Shown piece by piece: positions 33,352 through 42,583 of a DNA stretch of 64,000 bases (the first letter of the stretch is position 1; every line of letters begins with the position of its first letter). A program made the position numbers and the translations under genes. A model generated the notes under the pieces. The model made no database searches and had not been told where the DNA came from. It saw only the letters and a program-made list of their open reading frames with translations. The stretch comes from JBBDMW01 sp040878005 (GTDB lineage: Bacteria; Chloroflexota; Dehalococcoidia; Lucifugimonadales; Lucifugimonadaceae). The stretch covers positions 1-64,000 of the forward strand of contig JBBDMW010000036.1 of the NCBI GenBank assembly GCA_040878005.1, written 5' to 3'.

Positions 33352-34641
33352 TTAGTGGTAAGCGTCCAGGGCTACGCCATGCGCCGACCACATCTCATCA
33401 AACATGGACCGTATCTGCTTCAGTGACAGCACGGCGCCGGTGAGCGGGTCCAGCATCACGGCATGCGCCGCTGCCTCCCTGCTCTGCTCAAGTACGGCCT
33501 TTTTCGCCATCTCCTGAACGGCTATGTTCGCCCTGTCCAGGGCCGCAAGTTGGGGCGGGAGCGATCCGACGTTCATGGGGTGAACGCCCAGCTCATCCAC
33601 CAGGCATGGCACCTCCACGCATGAGCCATGCGGCAGGTTGTCTATCAGGCCGCTGTTGCGAACGTTGGCATTGATGACCGTGCGCCTGCCCGTCTCCATG
33701 GACTCAATGATCCGGCAGGCGTACTCATCTGAACGCTCCGGCCGCATGGGTTCGGTGGAAGCAATGGCCTCCTTGAGCTGTACATAATGGTCATCAGCGC
33801 GCTCTGCAACCGTGGACAAGGCCCGCTTAATGGCTGGCAGGCCAAACTCCTCCATTACGGAGCGATCTGTCCTGAAGTACGGCACATATTCAGACATATG
33901 GCGGGTGGATTCGGTGACGAAATAACCGAAGTGGCGCATGACTTCAAAGCGCACCGGGTCCCGGGAAAATATCTCCGGGTTTTCTAGAGCCCGCCATAGC
34001 TCCGGGTAGGCATCCTGCCCATCTTTCTCGAACCGTAGAAACCAGGCAAGGTGGTTTATTCCGGCCACCCAGGCCGAAACGCTGTCATGAGGCGCGCCAA
34101 TGAAGTCTGCCAGGTCCTGCGTGGTTCGCTGTACGCTGTGGCACAGGCCCACGGTCTTGACTTTGGTTGCGTCATTGATGGCCCAGCAGGCAATGGCCAT
34201 GGGATTCGTGTAGTTCAACAGCCACGCATCCGGCGCCAGGTCTTCGATGTCCCGGCATATGTCCAGCAGCACAGGGACGGTGCGCAACGCCTTGAACACG
34301 CCGCCTGGGCCGACTGTATCGCCCACGGACTGGTCCACACCGTATGAAAGTGGAATGGCCTGGTCCACGTCGTAACGGTCGCCCACCCGAATGGTGGTCA
34401 GGACGTAGTCTGCACCGTCCACCGACCTTCGCCGGTCCGTAGTGGCCTGAACGCTGATGTTGGTCCCAGCGTCGCGTGAAAGCTTGTTGGCAAACGCTCC
34501 AATGACCTCAAGCCGTTCATCGTCGACGTCCATCAACGACACAGTCGCTTCTGATAACTCCGGGACACAAACCACGTCCTGCAGAAGCCGACGGGCAAAC
34601 ACGACGCTGCCCGCACCTATGAGTGAAATCTTCGGCGGCAA
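33352..34641 (-). CDS. Glycoside hydrolase family 4 (alpha-galactosidase-like)
   Basis: 429-residue GH4 enzyme. These use NAD+ and a divalent metal in an oxidation-elimination mechanism on glycosides. Marks are ISLIGAGSVVFARRLLQD (nucleotide loop), GDTVGPGGVFKALRTVP, LNYTNPMAIACWA (metal/sugar site), and CHSVQRT with the conserved Cys. WVAGINHLAWFL carries the metal-binding His (NHLAW). The TTG start at 34641 is preceded by AAGGAG. It neighbours the MDR dehydrogenase downstream and is divergent from the aldehyde dehydrogenase. The anomeric specificity cannot be set from sequence. Confidence 0.9.
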   Translation of the reverse strand: MPPKISLIGAGSVVFARRLLQDVVCVPELSEATVSLMDVDDERLEVIGAFANKLSRDAGTNISVQATTDRRRSVDGADYVLTTIRVGDRYDVDQAIPLSYGVDQSVGDTVGPGGVFKALRTVPVLLDICRDIEDLAPDAWLLNYTNPMAIACWAINDATKVKTVGLCHSVQRTTQDLADFIGAPHDSVSAWVAGINHLAWFLRFEKDGQDAYPELWRALENPEIFSRDPVRFEVMRHFGYFVTESTRHMSEYVPYFRTDRSVMEEFGLPAIKRALSTVAERADDHYVQLKEAIASTEPMRPERSDEYACRIIESMETGRRTVINANVRNSGLIDNLPHGSCVEVPCLVDELGVHPMNVGSLPPQLAALDRANIAVQEMAKKAVLEQSREAAAHAVMLDPLTGAVLSLKQIRSMFDEMWSAHGVALDAYH

Positions 34642-34811
34642 TTGAGTGCTCCTTGTGCATCTGGCTGGCCTGATGGCTTGCGGCGACCGCGGTGCGAGTG
34701 GCGCGGGTGACGCTAGCACACTGCAAACTGCCGGGCAACGTCACAACCATCACCCTTGGAGTGGCTGCCGTGGCTGGCGTACCCGTTTCAGAACTGCCGG
34801 CCTCGGGAGGC

Positions 34812-34817
34812 TATACT
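34812..34817 (+). promoter_or_regulatory. Possible -10 box for the aldehyde dehydrogenase gene
   Basis: TATACT lies 40 bases before the start at 34857; no good -35 is visible. It is the same hexamer as at 5374 and 13275. Confidence 0.3.
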
Positions 34818-34856
34818 CACGAGGAGGCAGTCAGATACAAGGGAGGAGAGGCCGCA

Positions 34857-36269
34857 ATGAAGATGTACATCGGCGGAGAATGGGTTGCCGGCGACGAGCA
34901 GGCGGATGTGGTCAATCCGTTCAGTGGCCAAGCATTCGATACCGTTCCGAAAGCGTCTGTGGAAGACGTGGATAAGGCTGTCACAAGCGCAAGGCGCGGC
35001 GCTCAGGATATGCGCAAGCTTGCAGCCATCGACCGCTACACAATCCTGACCCGCGCTGTGGCGCTAATCAATGAGCGGCGTGAAGACCTGGCACGCACCA
35101 TCACCAACGAAATGGGCAAGGTCATTAGCGAGAGCCGCACCGAGGTGGACCGCTGCATCCAGACCATGACGTGGTCCGCAGAGGAGGCCAAGCGGCTTTA
35201 TGGCGAAACCATTCCGCTGGACGCATCCCCGGGCAACGCCGGCAAATTCGGGTTTACCGTGCGCGTACCCGTGGGCGTGGTGGCGGCGATAGCACCTTTC
35301 AACTTCCCATTGAATCTCGTTGCACACAAGGTCGGACCTGCCCTGGCAGCGGGCAACGCGGTCGTCATCAAGCCGGCAAGCGACACGCCTCTGTCGGCGC
35401 TCAAACTCACCGAGATCCTGCTTGAGGCCGGTGTCCCAGCGGAGTCCATCCAGTGCATAACGGGATCAGGCGGAACCATAGGGGACGCCCTCGTTGCCCA
35501 TGATGGTGTCCGCAAGGTGTCGTTCACCGGCAGCCAGGAGGTCGGCGAGCACATCTGCAAGATCGCCGGCCTGAAGAAGGTGACCATGGAGCTTGGCTCC
35601 AATTCGCCGATGATCGTCATGCCGGATGCGGACGTCAGAAAAGTGGCCGAAGTGACAACGATTAGCGGGTACGGCAACACCGGCCAGTCCTGCATATCGA
35701 CCCAACGAATCATCGTGGCCCGTTCTGTCTACGGCGACTACCTGGACGCGCTGTCCCCGCTGGTGGCATCAATTCCGGTGGGTGATCCTGGACAGGACAC
35801 TGTAAAGGTTGGACCGCTGATTCGGGAACGTGATGCAGAGCGCGTGGAGAGTTGGATACAGGAGGCTGTCCAGGGCGGTGCCAGGGTGCTCACAGGAGGC
35901 GACAGGGACGGTTCCGTGATCCGGCCAGCCGTCATAGCTGATGTCCAGCCTGATATGAAAGTTTCATGCCAGGAGCTGTTCGGTCCCGCAGTCGCGGTGA
36001 CTCCGGTGGACGATATCGACCAGGCGATCAGGCTTGCCAATGACACACGTTACGGACTGGGCGCGGCCATATTCACGGAGAACATCAACCACGCGATGCG
36101 GTTCGCCTTGGAAGTGGAATCCGGCAACCTGAACATAAATGGCGGCACTGCGTTCCGCGCGGACATGATGCCTTACGGAGGCCTCAAGGACAGCGGCATG
36201 GGTAAAGAAGGTCCGCGTTACGCTATCGAGGAGATGACCGAGACAAAAATGGTCATATTCCACGGTTAG
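34857..36269 (+). CDS. NAD(P)-dependent aldehyde dehydrogenase
   Basis: 470-residue aldehyde dehydrogenase oxidising an aldehyde to its acid in the cytosol. It has the NAD-binding GNAVVIKPASDTP, the general-base MELGSNSP and the nucleophile in GNTGQSCIS. The C-terminal NGGTAFRADMMPYGGLKDSG resembles lactaldehyde, succinate-semialdehyde and non-phosphorylating glyceraldehyde-3-phosphate dehydrogenases. The ATG at 34857 is fixed by GGAGGAG seven bases upstream; the frame continues upstream without family similarity. It lies divergent from the GH4 gene. Confidence 0.9.
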   Translation: MKMYIGGEWVAGDEQADVVNPFSGQAFDTVPKASVEDVDKAVTSARRGAQDMRKLAAIDRYTILTRAVALINERREDLARTITNEMGKVISESRTEVDRCIQTMTWSAEEAKRLYGETIPLDASPGNAGKFGFTVRVPVGVVAAIAPFNFPLNLVAHKVGPALAAGNAVVIKPASDTPLSALKLTEILLEAGVPAESIQCITGSGGTIGDALVAHDGVRKVSFTGSQEVGEHICKIAGLKKVTMELGSNSPMIVMPDADVRKVAEVTTISGYGNTGQSCISTQRIIVARSVYGDYLDALSPLVASIPVGDPGQDTVKVGPLIRERDAERVESWIQEAVQGGARVLTGGDRDGSVIRPAVIADVQPDMKVSCQELFGPAVAVTPVDDIDQAIRLANDTRYGLGAAIFTENINHAMRFALEVESGNLNINGGTAFRADMMPYGGLKDSGMGKEGPRYAIEEMTETKMVIFHG

Positions 36270-36277
36270 TTTGCCGT

Positions 36278-36336
36278 GTAGGGCCGTTCGTTCCATCGTC
36301 ACCACGCGTGACGGGGTGAGGAGCGGACGGCCCTAC
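36278..36336. repeat. Two-level palindrome, possible terminator or REP-like element
   Basis: Outer arms of 17 bases (36278-36294 and 36320-36336), starting GTAGGGCCGT and ending ACGGCCCTAC, pair fully with two G-U pairs. Inside, CGTCAC/GTGACG (36297-36302, 36308-36313) form a second stem. It is between convergent genes and has no T-tract. Confidence 0.7.
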
Positions 36337-36396
36337 GCGGGTAGGCATGCGCCTGAATTTCGCGACCAGCGCTCGAGGCTGAATGGGATTGCGGGG

Positions 36397-37458
36397 TTAT
36401 TGCGCTCCGGCTTTCCCGGCAAGGTTGGTGGCATGGTCAACCAGTGATGAATCAAGCTCTGGTGATGGTTCGTAGGGGTCTCCCCTACGGTTAGCCGTGA
36501 TTATTACCGTGGAACCAGGCAATGATTCCCGGACGCTAGCGGCGAACGCGGATGGCTGCGGTGGAACGACTGATATTAGTACCGCGCTGCCGATCCTGAG
36601 GACATGAACATCACCACTGCCGGATACCGCAGACCCAATCGTCACGTTCCGGCGTCGCACGGCTGATGCTCCGGCCGATGCAGCCTGGGTGGCTAGGAGC
36701 AGGCCAAGAGCCTGAACATCCGCCGACCCGCGCTCTGCATGCGAAGGGGCGGGGTTGCCTTCCCACCAGTCGAAGGGCCTGACGTCTGCTGACGGTGCCT
36801 GCACAAACATCCCCAGGCCTTCGCCACTCTGCTCGGTCGCCCATGCGGCAAAGCCTGGATAATCCGCTGTCCACCCGTCCGTCTGGCCCATCACTGCTGC
36901 AGGACAGGCAAAGTTGTACATGCGCGCAAGCCCGCGGTCATGTTCATCATCCACGGCCAGGACCGTCAGTGTCTCGTCAACATCCTCCCCTGGGCCGGAC
37001 ACGCTTGTCGATACACTCGGCAACTTCGCAGCGCCAGTGCCCACAGCCGCGGCAGTTGGATGCTCTACGGCGAACGCGGAAGCACCGCTGATCAACTCCG
37101 GCAAATAGTCCACGTAGTAGTCGTAGCCCGGTTCTCGTCCCCACAGGGGAGGCGAGGTGGCATTGCCAGTGCAGCCAATCCACACAAAGGACGGCTCAAC
37201 GTGGGCAACCTCCGCTACCCGCTTGCGAATGGTGTCAGCCAGATCGGACGCAATGCCCCAGGTGTCAAGCGTCACGATTGCACAGCGGTGTCCTGCCGCT
37301 TCAAGTACCAGTACCCGCGCCAGCAGGTCATCGGTGATGCCCCGCGAACGTCTCGAAGTGTGTTCAGGCCCGGCGATCATATAGCCGACCGGCGGTGTCA
37401 TTACTACCTTGCCGGTGCCGGCCAGCAACAAGCCTTGTTCTCTATGTGTGGTAGTCAA
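36397..37458 (-). CDS. Neutral-ceramidase-like protein lacking expected His ligands
   Basis: 353-residue protein matching the N-terminal domain of neutral/alkaline ceramidases (GTGKVVMTPPVGYMIAG near residue 15, then GITDDLLARVLVLEA). In active ceramidases a zinc-binding THTHSGP segment follows. Here the equivalent place reads GCTGNATSPP, with no His, so zinc hydrolysis of this type is doubtful. No signal peptide is obvious, unlike secreted ceramidases. A TTG start at 37458 fits with GGAG ten bases upstream. Close to its 3' end is a perfect palindrome (36471-36489) that adds a short RRGDPY peptide. Similar proteins with no known function are common in environmental genomes. Confidence 0.75.
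   Translation of the reverse strand: MTTTHREQGLLLAGTGKVVMTPPVGYMIAGPEHTSRRSRGITDDLLARVLVLEAAGHRCAIVTLDTWGIASDLADTIRKRVAEVAHVEPSFVWIGCTGNATSPPLWGREPGYDYYVDYLPELISGASAFAVEHPTAAAVGTGAAKLPSVSTSVSGPGEDVDETLTVLAVDDEHDRGLARMYNFACPAAVMGQTDGWTADYPGFAAWATEQSGEGLGMFVQAPSADVRPFDWWEGNPAPSHAERGSADVQALGLLLATQAASAGASAVRRRNVTIGSAVSGSGDVHVLRIGSAVLISVVPPQPSAFAASVRESLPGSTVIITANRRGDPYEPSPELDSSLVDHATNLAGKAGAQ
36471..36489. repeat. CGTAGGGG/CCCCTACG palindrome inside a coding region
   Basis: Perfect 8-base inverted repeat with a 3-base loop inside the 3' part of the ceramidase-like gene. Its GTAGGG/CCCTAC arms are also those of the hairpin at 36278-36336, 134 bases away. Confidence 0.65.
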
Positions 37459-37707
37459 AATACGTAGGCTCCTGCTCTGCTTTCTATCCTTCTTGCGTTC
37501 ACCAGCACGCTTGGCGCCACGCCGGTGCGGGCATAGGAACGCGTGCGGCCTCGCTGGGCCATGTTCTTGTTCTTGGCGAAACGTGAAGAGTTCTGCAGGA
37601 CGATTGCTTCTTCAGCCTGGATACTGTCGCAGGTCCTTTTCAAATGGTAGCCTGCCACCGCTACTGTAAAGCCACTCACCGTTCAGCAACCTTCACGGGA
37701 GTATGGG

Positions 37708-38616
37708 ATGCCTCCGCAGTTCGAGATCATTTCTGACGAGTTCAGGCACGTCCTGGGCGATTCTCCGAAGCTCACGGAGATTGCCACCGGCATGAAGTTC
37801 AGCGAGGGCACAACGTACGTCCCCGACGGTGACTATGTTATCTGGAGCGATATTCCAAACAACCGGATCATGCGATGGTCTGAAAAGGAAGGTACGTCGG
37901 TTTTCCGCCAGCCATCCGGGAATGCCAACGGCAACACTGTGGACCGGGATGGCCGCATTATCTCCTGCGAAACCAGCGGACGCAGGGTTAGTCGTACCGA
38001 ACATGATGGCACCGTGGTTTCAATTGCCGATCGCTACAACGACGGGCGGCTGACTTCCCCAAATGACGTCTGCGTAAAGTCTGATGGCTCTGTCTGGTTC
38101 ACAGATCCCGACTATGGCTTTCTGCACCCTGAACTGGGCCACGGAGACAAACCAGAGCAGGACCACAATCGCGTGTATCGGCTGGACCCTGGCAGTGGCG
38201 AACTTGGGGCTGTTTCCGAGGACTTTGACAAGCCAAACGGGATAGCGTTTTCGCCTGACGAAAGCATTCTGTACGTGGGAGATACCGGTCGCACGCATGG
38301 AGAGTTCAGGCCACATCGTCTGATGGCATTCGATGTCCTGGAGGGTCATACACTTGCCAATCCCCGGGTCTTTGCGGTAGTGGACCCGTGGGTGCCTGAC
38401 GGCTTTCGCGTCGATGTGGATGGCAACGTGTACGTGACGGCTGGCGATGGTGTCCAGGTCTTCACGCCAGGTGGCGATATGATAGGCAAGATTCATACCC
38501 CAGAGGTCGCAGCCAACTGCGCCTTTGGCCGGGCGGATTATGACACTCTCTTCATAGCCGCAACCAGTTCGGTATGGAGCGTAAGGCTCAACACAGCGGG
38601 AGCAAGGCGGCTTTAA
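37708..38616 (+). CDS. SMP-30/gluconolactonase-family protein, copy 1
   Basis: 302-residue six-bladed beta-propeller of the SMP-30/gluconolactonase/LRE family, metal-dependent lactonases. Family marks: KFSEGTTY with the metal-binding Glu, SPNDVCVKSDGSVWFTDPDYG, and PNGIAFSPDESILYVGDTG with the Asn and Asp ligands. No signal peptide is seen, so it is probably cytosolic. It is followed after 53 bases by a paralogue of the same length. Together they sit directly upstream of the pentose-phosphate cluster, where a lactonase is otherwise missing. Its exact lactone is unknown. Confidence 0.88.
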   Translation: MPPQFEIISDEFRHVLGDSPKLTEIATGMKFSEGTTYVPDGDYVIWSDIPNNRIMRWSEKEGTSVFRQPSGNANGNTVDRDGRIISCETSGRRVSRTEHDGTVVSIADRYNDGRLTSPNDVCVKSDGSVWFTDPDYGFLHPELGHGDKPEQDHNRVYRLDPGSGELGAVSEDFDKPNGIAFSPDESILYVGDTGRTHGEFRPHRLMAFDVLEGHTLANPRVFAVVDPWVPDGFRVDVDGNVYVTAGDGVQVFTPGGDMIGKIHTPEVAANCAFGRADYDTLFIAATSSVWSVRLNTAGARRL

Positions 38617-38669
38617 ACCGGGACGAACCAACGCCTCCCAATGCATGTCAGACAAAAAGGAACCAGTAG

Positions 38670-39578
38670 ATGAGCGACACCTTTGAAATATTCGACGCCC
38701 GGTTCAAGGAACTGGTACCGGAAAGCGCCCGCCTGGAAAAGCTGTACACGGGCACTGTCTGGGCAGAGGGACCGGTCTACTTCTCCGAAGGCGATTACCT
38801 TCTCTGGAGCGACATTCCCAACAACCGAATGATGAAATGGTCCGCAGAAGAAGGAGGGTCAGTGTTTCGTGAGCCCTCCAATTTCACCAACGGGCACACA
38901 CGGGACCGCCAGGGACGGCTGGTAAGTTGTGAGCACGGTGGCAGGCGAGTCACTCGCACGGAACCCGATGGGACGGTTGTGACAGTAGTTGGCAACTACA
39001 GGGGGAAACGGCTCAACTCTCCTAACGATCTTGTCGTCAAATCTGATAACACCATCTGGTTCACAGATCCGCCGTACGGCATTCTCAGCAACCGGGAGGG
39101 ACACCAGGCCGAGAGCGAGCTTGGCGGCAACTACGTGTTTAGGTTCGATCCGGCGAGCGATGAGCTGACAATCGTGGCTGACGACTTCGACAAGCCGAAT
39201 GGCATTGCCTTCTCGCCTGATGAGAGCATCCTGTACGTCTCTGACACAGGTCAGACCCACCGCGAGGACGGCCCTCATCACATACGGGCCTTTGATGTCG
39301 TCGATGGTCAAAGACTCACCAACAGCAGGGTCTTCGCTGAGGTCAGCCCCGGGATCGCTGACGGGTTCCGTGTTGATGTAAACGGAAACGTTTTCACCAG
39401 TGCGCTGGACGGCGTCCATGTGTACACGCCAGAAGGAGAGTTGCTTGGGAAGATCCTTGTACCTGAAAAGGTGGGGAACTGCACATTTGGCGGCCCTGAC
39501 AAGAGCCGCCTATTCATTCCAGCATCCACCTCTTTGTACGCCATACCGACCACTACAAGGGGGGCGCAGACACCCTGA
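38670..39578 (+). CDS. SMP-30/gluconolactonase-family protein, copy 2
   Basis: 302-residue paralogue of the preceding gene, aligning over its whole length with the same blade order. Marks: VWAEGPVYF, SPNDLVVKSDNTIWFTDPPYG, PNGIAFSPDESILYVSDTGQ. The Glu motif EGP is closer to characterised gluconolactonases than the EGT of copy 1. It has AAGGAACC before the start. Tandem duplication followed by divergence suggests two related lactones or one specialised copy. Confidence 0.88.
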   Translation: MSDTFEIFDARFKELVPESARLEKLYTGTVWAEGPVYFSEGDYLLWSDIPNNRMMKWSAEEGGSVFREPSNFTNGHTRDRQGRLVSCEHGGRRVTRTEPDGTVVTVVGNYRGKRLNSPNDLVVKSDNTIWFTDPPYGILSNREGHQAESELGGNYVFRFDPASDELTIVADDFDKPNGIAFSPDESILYVSDTGQTHREDGPHHIRAFDVVDGQRLTNSRVFAEVSPGIADGFRVDVNGNVFTSALDGVHVYTPEGELLGKILVPEKVGNCTFGGPDKSRLFIPASTSLYAIPTTTRGAQTP

Positions 39579-39918
39579 CGGCGGCGTGCAGGCTTGCGTG
39601 TCGGGACGTTTTGTGCCGGCAAGCCGAAGGTTCGTATCTGGCAGGTTAGTTGGCGCTAATCTGCTTGAGCGGCACATTCAACCAACAGCTGATGGATTCG
39701 CCTTCCCCGGTAATCGGCCCGGGCTTTTGGTTAATCGCCGGGCCGCGTTGCCTGCCGAACCTACCTGATCACGCCGTCAATTACGTGAATTGAGCCGCTG
39801 ACCCCGCCTCAAATGTTCACCAGGGCCATCGCGCTCGGTACACTCCCATCGATACTCTTGTATCGCATCGCTGTGAATCCGTTAACCACCACTCTGGAGA
39901 TCCAGGAAAAGCGTACGC
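39579..39918. other. Leader region of the pentose-phosphate operon with several inverted repeats
   Basis: 340 bases with no gene. Inverted repeats: GCAGGTTAG/CTAATCTGC (39641-39649, 39656-39664, one G-U pair) and CGGCCCGG/CCGGGCCG (39715-39722, 39738-39745), either of which may end the lactonase transcript. Confidence 0.55.
39777..39793. promoter_or_regulatory. TCAATT/AATTGA inverted repeat, possible operator
   Basis: Perfect 6-base half-sites with a 5-base ACGTG spacer, 126 bases before the transketolase start. The symmetry and AT-rich half-sites suit a dimeric repressor or activator. No regulator gene lies in the cluster. Confidence 0.45.
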
Positions 39919-41964
39919 ATGACCACGACCGAACAAGAAACGCCCGGGACCGGCTCCGAATTGGACTGGCGTTGCATAAACGCTATCCGCTTCCTTTCCA
40001 TGGATGCTGTCCAGAAGGCAAAGTCAGGGCACCCCGGCGCTCCCATGGGAGCAGCGCCAATGGCATACATGCTGTGGAACCGGTTCCTGAAGCACAACCC
40101 GGCCAACCCGGAGTGGGCTGACCGCGATAGGTTTGTGCTTTCTGCCGGTCACGCCTCAATGCTCCTGTACAGCCTTCTGCACCTGACCGGATATCAGTTG
40201 CCAATCGAACAGATAAAGCAGTTCCGCCAGTGGGGAAGCATCACTCCGGGCCATCCGGAGGTCCACATCACGCCAGGGGTGGACGCCACGACAGGCCCGT
40301 TGGGCCAGGGTTTCGCGAACGGCGTCGGCATGGCTATCGCAGAACGCATGCTGGGAGCGACGTACAACAGGCCTGGTCACGACATCGTTGACCATCACAT
40401 TTACTGCATCGCATCTGATGGCGACATGATGGAGGGCGTTGCATCAGAAGCAGCGTCTCTCGCGGGCACACTGGAGCTTGGCAAACTGGTGTGCTTGTAT
40501 GACGACAACAATATCTCCATTGAAGGCGATACCGACATTGCGTTCCTGGAAGACGTGCCCGCCCGGTTCCGCGCGTACGGGTGGCACGTCATCGGACCAG
40601 TTGAAGGCAATGACATCAGGGCGCTGGAAACAGCAATCCGGGAGGGGCGGGATGAGACGCAACGGCCGAGCCTGATCGTGGTCAGGACGACCATTGGCTA
40701 CGGCAGTCCCAACAAAGCGGGCACCGCATCCGCACATGGCGAGGCTCTCGGCGAAGAAGAGATCAAGCTGACGCGAGAAGCCCTGGGATGGGAGTACCCG
40801 CCTTTCGAAGTGCCGGGTGATGTGACTGAGCACATGCGCTCCGCGGTATCACGTGGTCAACAATTAGAGGCACAGTGGCATAAGCGTTTTGAGGCCTATC
40901 GTCGCGATCACCCTGAGCTCGCAGCATCGTTCGAGCGTGACATGGCAGGCGATCTGCCAGGCAACTGGGACAGTGAACTCAAGTCGCTTAGAGGCACGTT
41001 CGACACACCGGTCGCCTCAAGAGCGGTGTCCGGCAAGGCGCTTGCCGCCATCACCAAAAACGTCCCCATGCTGGTCGGCGGCTCCGCAGATCTAGCGGGC
41101 TCGAACAACACACAGGTAGAGGGGCGAGGGCACTTTTCAGCGCATGAGCCACAAGGGCGCAACATGCATTTTGGCGTTCGCGAACATGCCATGGGCGCGA
41201 TCAGCAATGGCATGGCCCTGCATGGTGGGCTCATACCATATGCAGGCACATTCCTGATCTTCTCTGACTATATGCGCGCCGCAGTGCGGGTTGGCGCTCT
41301 TAGCCAACAACGGGTTGTCTGGATATACACGCATGATTCTATTGGCCTGGGTGAAGATGGCCCCACTCACCAGCCTATTTCGCAACTGATGGGGCTTCGC
41401 CTGATGCCTGGCATGGTGGTAGTGCGACCCGCTGACGCTGACGAAACGCTGGAGGCGTGGCGCGTGGCCATGGAGCGCAAAGATGGCCCGACTGCACTCA
41501 TACTCACCCGCCAGGCACTGCCTCCGCTAGCGTCCAGGGGATCTGAGGCATCAGCAGCCGGCAACGTAAGCCGGGGGGCGTACATCGTCAAGGAGAGCAG
41601 TGATACGCCGGACGTGATCCTCATAGGCACAGGCTCAGAGGTACAGCATGCGCTCGGCGCGGCGGACATCCTCTCTAACGCGGGCATCAACACCCGTGTG
41701 GTTTCAATGCCGTCCTGGGAGCTATTTGAGTCACAGCCGGATGAATACCGTGAGCACGTGCTGCCGAGATCGATCCGTGCCCGTGTATCAGTGGAGGCGG
41801 GAACAAAGATCGGCTGGGAAAAGTACATTGGCCTCGACGGCGTCTCGGTTGGAATGGAAGGCTTCGGTCACTCAGCCCCGGGCGGCGTCACCATGGAGAA
41901 ATTTGGGTTTACCGCGGAAAACGTTGCGCAAACTGCGCTGAAGCTTCTCAGGAGACAGGTCTGA
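39919..41964 (+). CDS. tkt: Transketolase
   Basis: 681-residue thiamine-diphosphate enzyme transferring two-carbon units between sugar phosphates in the pentose-phosphate pathway. Marks: GHPGAPMGAAPMAY near residue 35, the TPP motif GDGDMMEGVASEA region near 170, HDSIGLGEDGPTHQPI near 475 with the catalytic His. It is of normal length. It begins a cluster of seven sugar-phosphate genes on the same strand; rpiB starts one base after its stop codon. Confidence 0.96.
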   Translation: MTTTEQETPGTGSELDWRCINAIRFLSMDAVQKAKSGHPGAPMGAAPMAYMLWNRFLKHNPANPEWADRDRFVLSAGHASMLLYSLLHLTGYQLPIEQIKQFRQWGSITPGHPEVHITPGVDATTGPLGQGFANGVGMAIAERMLGATYNRPGHDIVDHHIYCIASDGDMMEGVASEAASLAGTLELGKLVCLYDDNNISIEGDTDIAFLEDVPARFRAYGWHVIGPVEGNDIRALETAIREGRDETQRPSLIVVRTTIGYGSPNKAGTASAHGEALGEEEIKLTREALGWEYPPFEVPGDVTEHMRSAVSRGQQLEAQWHKRFEAYRRDHPELAASFERDMAGDLPGNWDSELKSLRGTFDTPVASRAVSGKALAAITKNVPMLVGGSADLAGSNNTQVEGRGHFSAHEPQGRNMHFGVREHAMGAISNGMALHGGLIPYAGTFLIFSDYMRAAVRVGALSQQRVVWIYTHDSIGLGEDGPTHQPISQLMGLRLMPGMVVVRPADADETLEAWRVAMERKDGPTALILTRQALPPLASRGSEASAAGNVSRGAYIVKESSDTPDVILIGTGSEVQHALGAADILSNAGINTRVVSMPSWELFESQPDEYREHVLPRSIRARVSVEAGTKIGWEKYIGLDGVSVGMEGFGHSAPGGVTMEKFGFTAENVAQTALKLLRRQV

Positions 41965-41965
41965 A

Positions 41966-42424
41966 ATGAAAGTCGCCATCGGCGCTGACCATCATGGGCT
42001 AGACTTAAAGAAAGACCTGATTGCGTTCCTCCAGGACCACGGGCATGAGGTTATGGACCTTGGAGCACATGCCCTTGACCCGAACGATGATTACCCGGAC
42101 GTATCGGCGCCAGTAGCCCAGGCGGTCAGAGATGGCAAGGCGGAGCGGGGCATCCTGGTATGTGGCAGCGGCGTGGGCGCATGCGTAGCCGCCAACAAGT
42201 TCCATGGAGTGAGAGCTGCGGTCTGCCACGATACCTACTCCGCAGCCCAGGGCGTGCAGCACGACGACATGAACGTGTTGTGCCTTGGCTCTCGAATCGT
42301 GGGGCTGGCGCTTGCATATGAGCTTGTGAAGGCTTTTGTTGGTGCGGAATTGGATCCGCATCCCAGGTTCAAGCGGAGGCTGGATAAGGTGTCCGCCATT
42401 GAGAAGCGAGAGTCTGCCGGGTAA
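41966..42424 (+). CDS. rpiB: Ribose-5-phosphate isomerase B
   Basis: 152-residue RpiB interconverting ribose 5-phosphate and ribulose 5-phosphate. It begins MKVAIGADHHGLDLKKDL and has GILVCGSGVGACVAANKFHGVRA with the catalytic Cys. The start overlaps the tkt end region with AGGTCTG upstream, so translation is likely coupled. Allose-6-phosphate isomerase activity is an alternative in this family, but the context favours RpiB. Confidence 0.94.
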   Translation: MKVAIGADHHGLDLKKDLIAFLQDHGHEVMDLGAHALDPNDDYPDVSAPVAQAVRDGKAERGILVCGSGVGACVAANKFHGVRAAVCHDTYSAAQGVQHDDMNVLCLGSRIVGLALAYELVKAFVGAELDPHPRFKRRLDKVSAIEKRESAG

Positions 42425-42583
42425 CGACAGCATGTAGGGGCCCATCGCATGCACATGCATTGCGAGGTTGCGCCGTCCGGGAGTGTCCCAATAATGACGA
42501 CAATCAAGCGATTTAACGGGACCACCTGAGGCGCCGGGGCGACCAGGGCCAAATACTGGTCCGTTCAACAGGGAGCGTGGAAA
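42425..42583. other. Intergenic gap with possible degenerate palindrome
   Basis: 159 bases between rpiB and tal-pgi. Near 42434-42468 GTAGGGG is followed by an imperfect inverted repeat (CGCATGCA/TGCATTGCG), similar to the GTAGGG-type hairpins near 36278. The operon may be read through. Confidence 0.3.
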
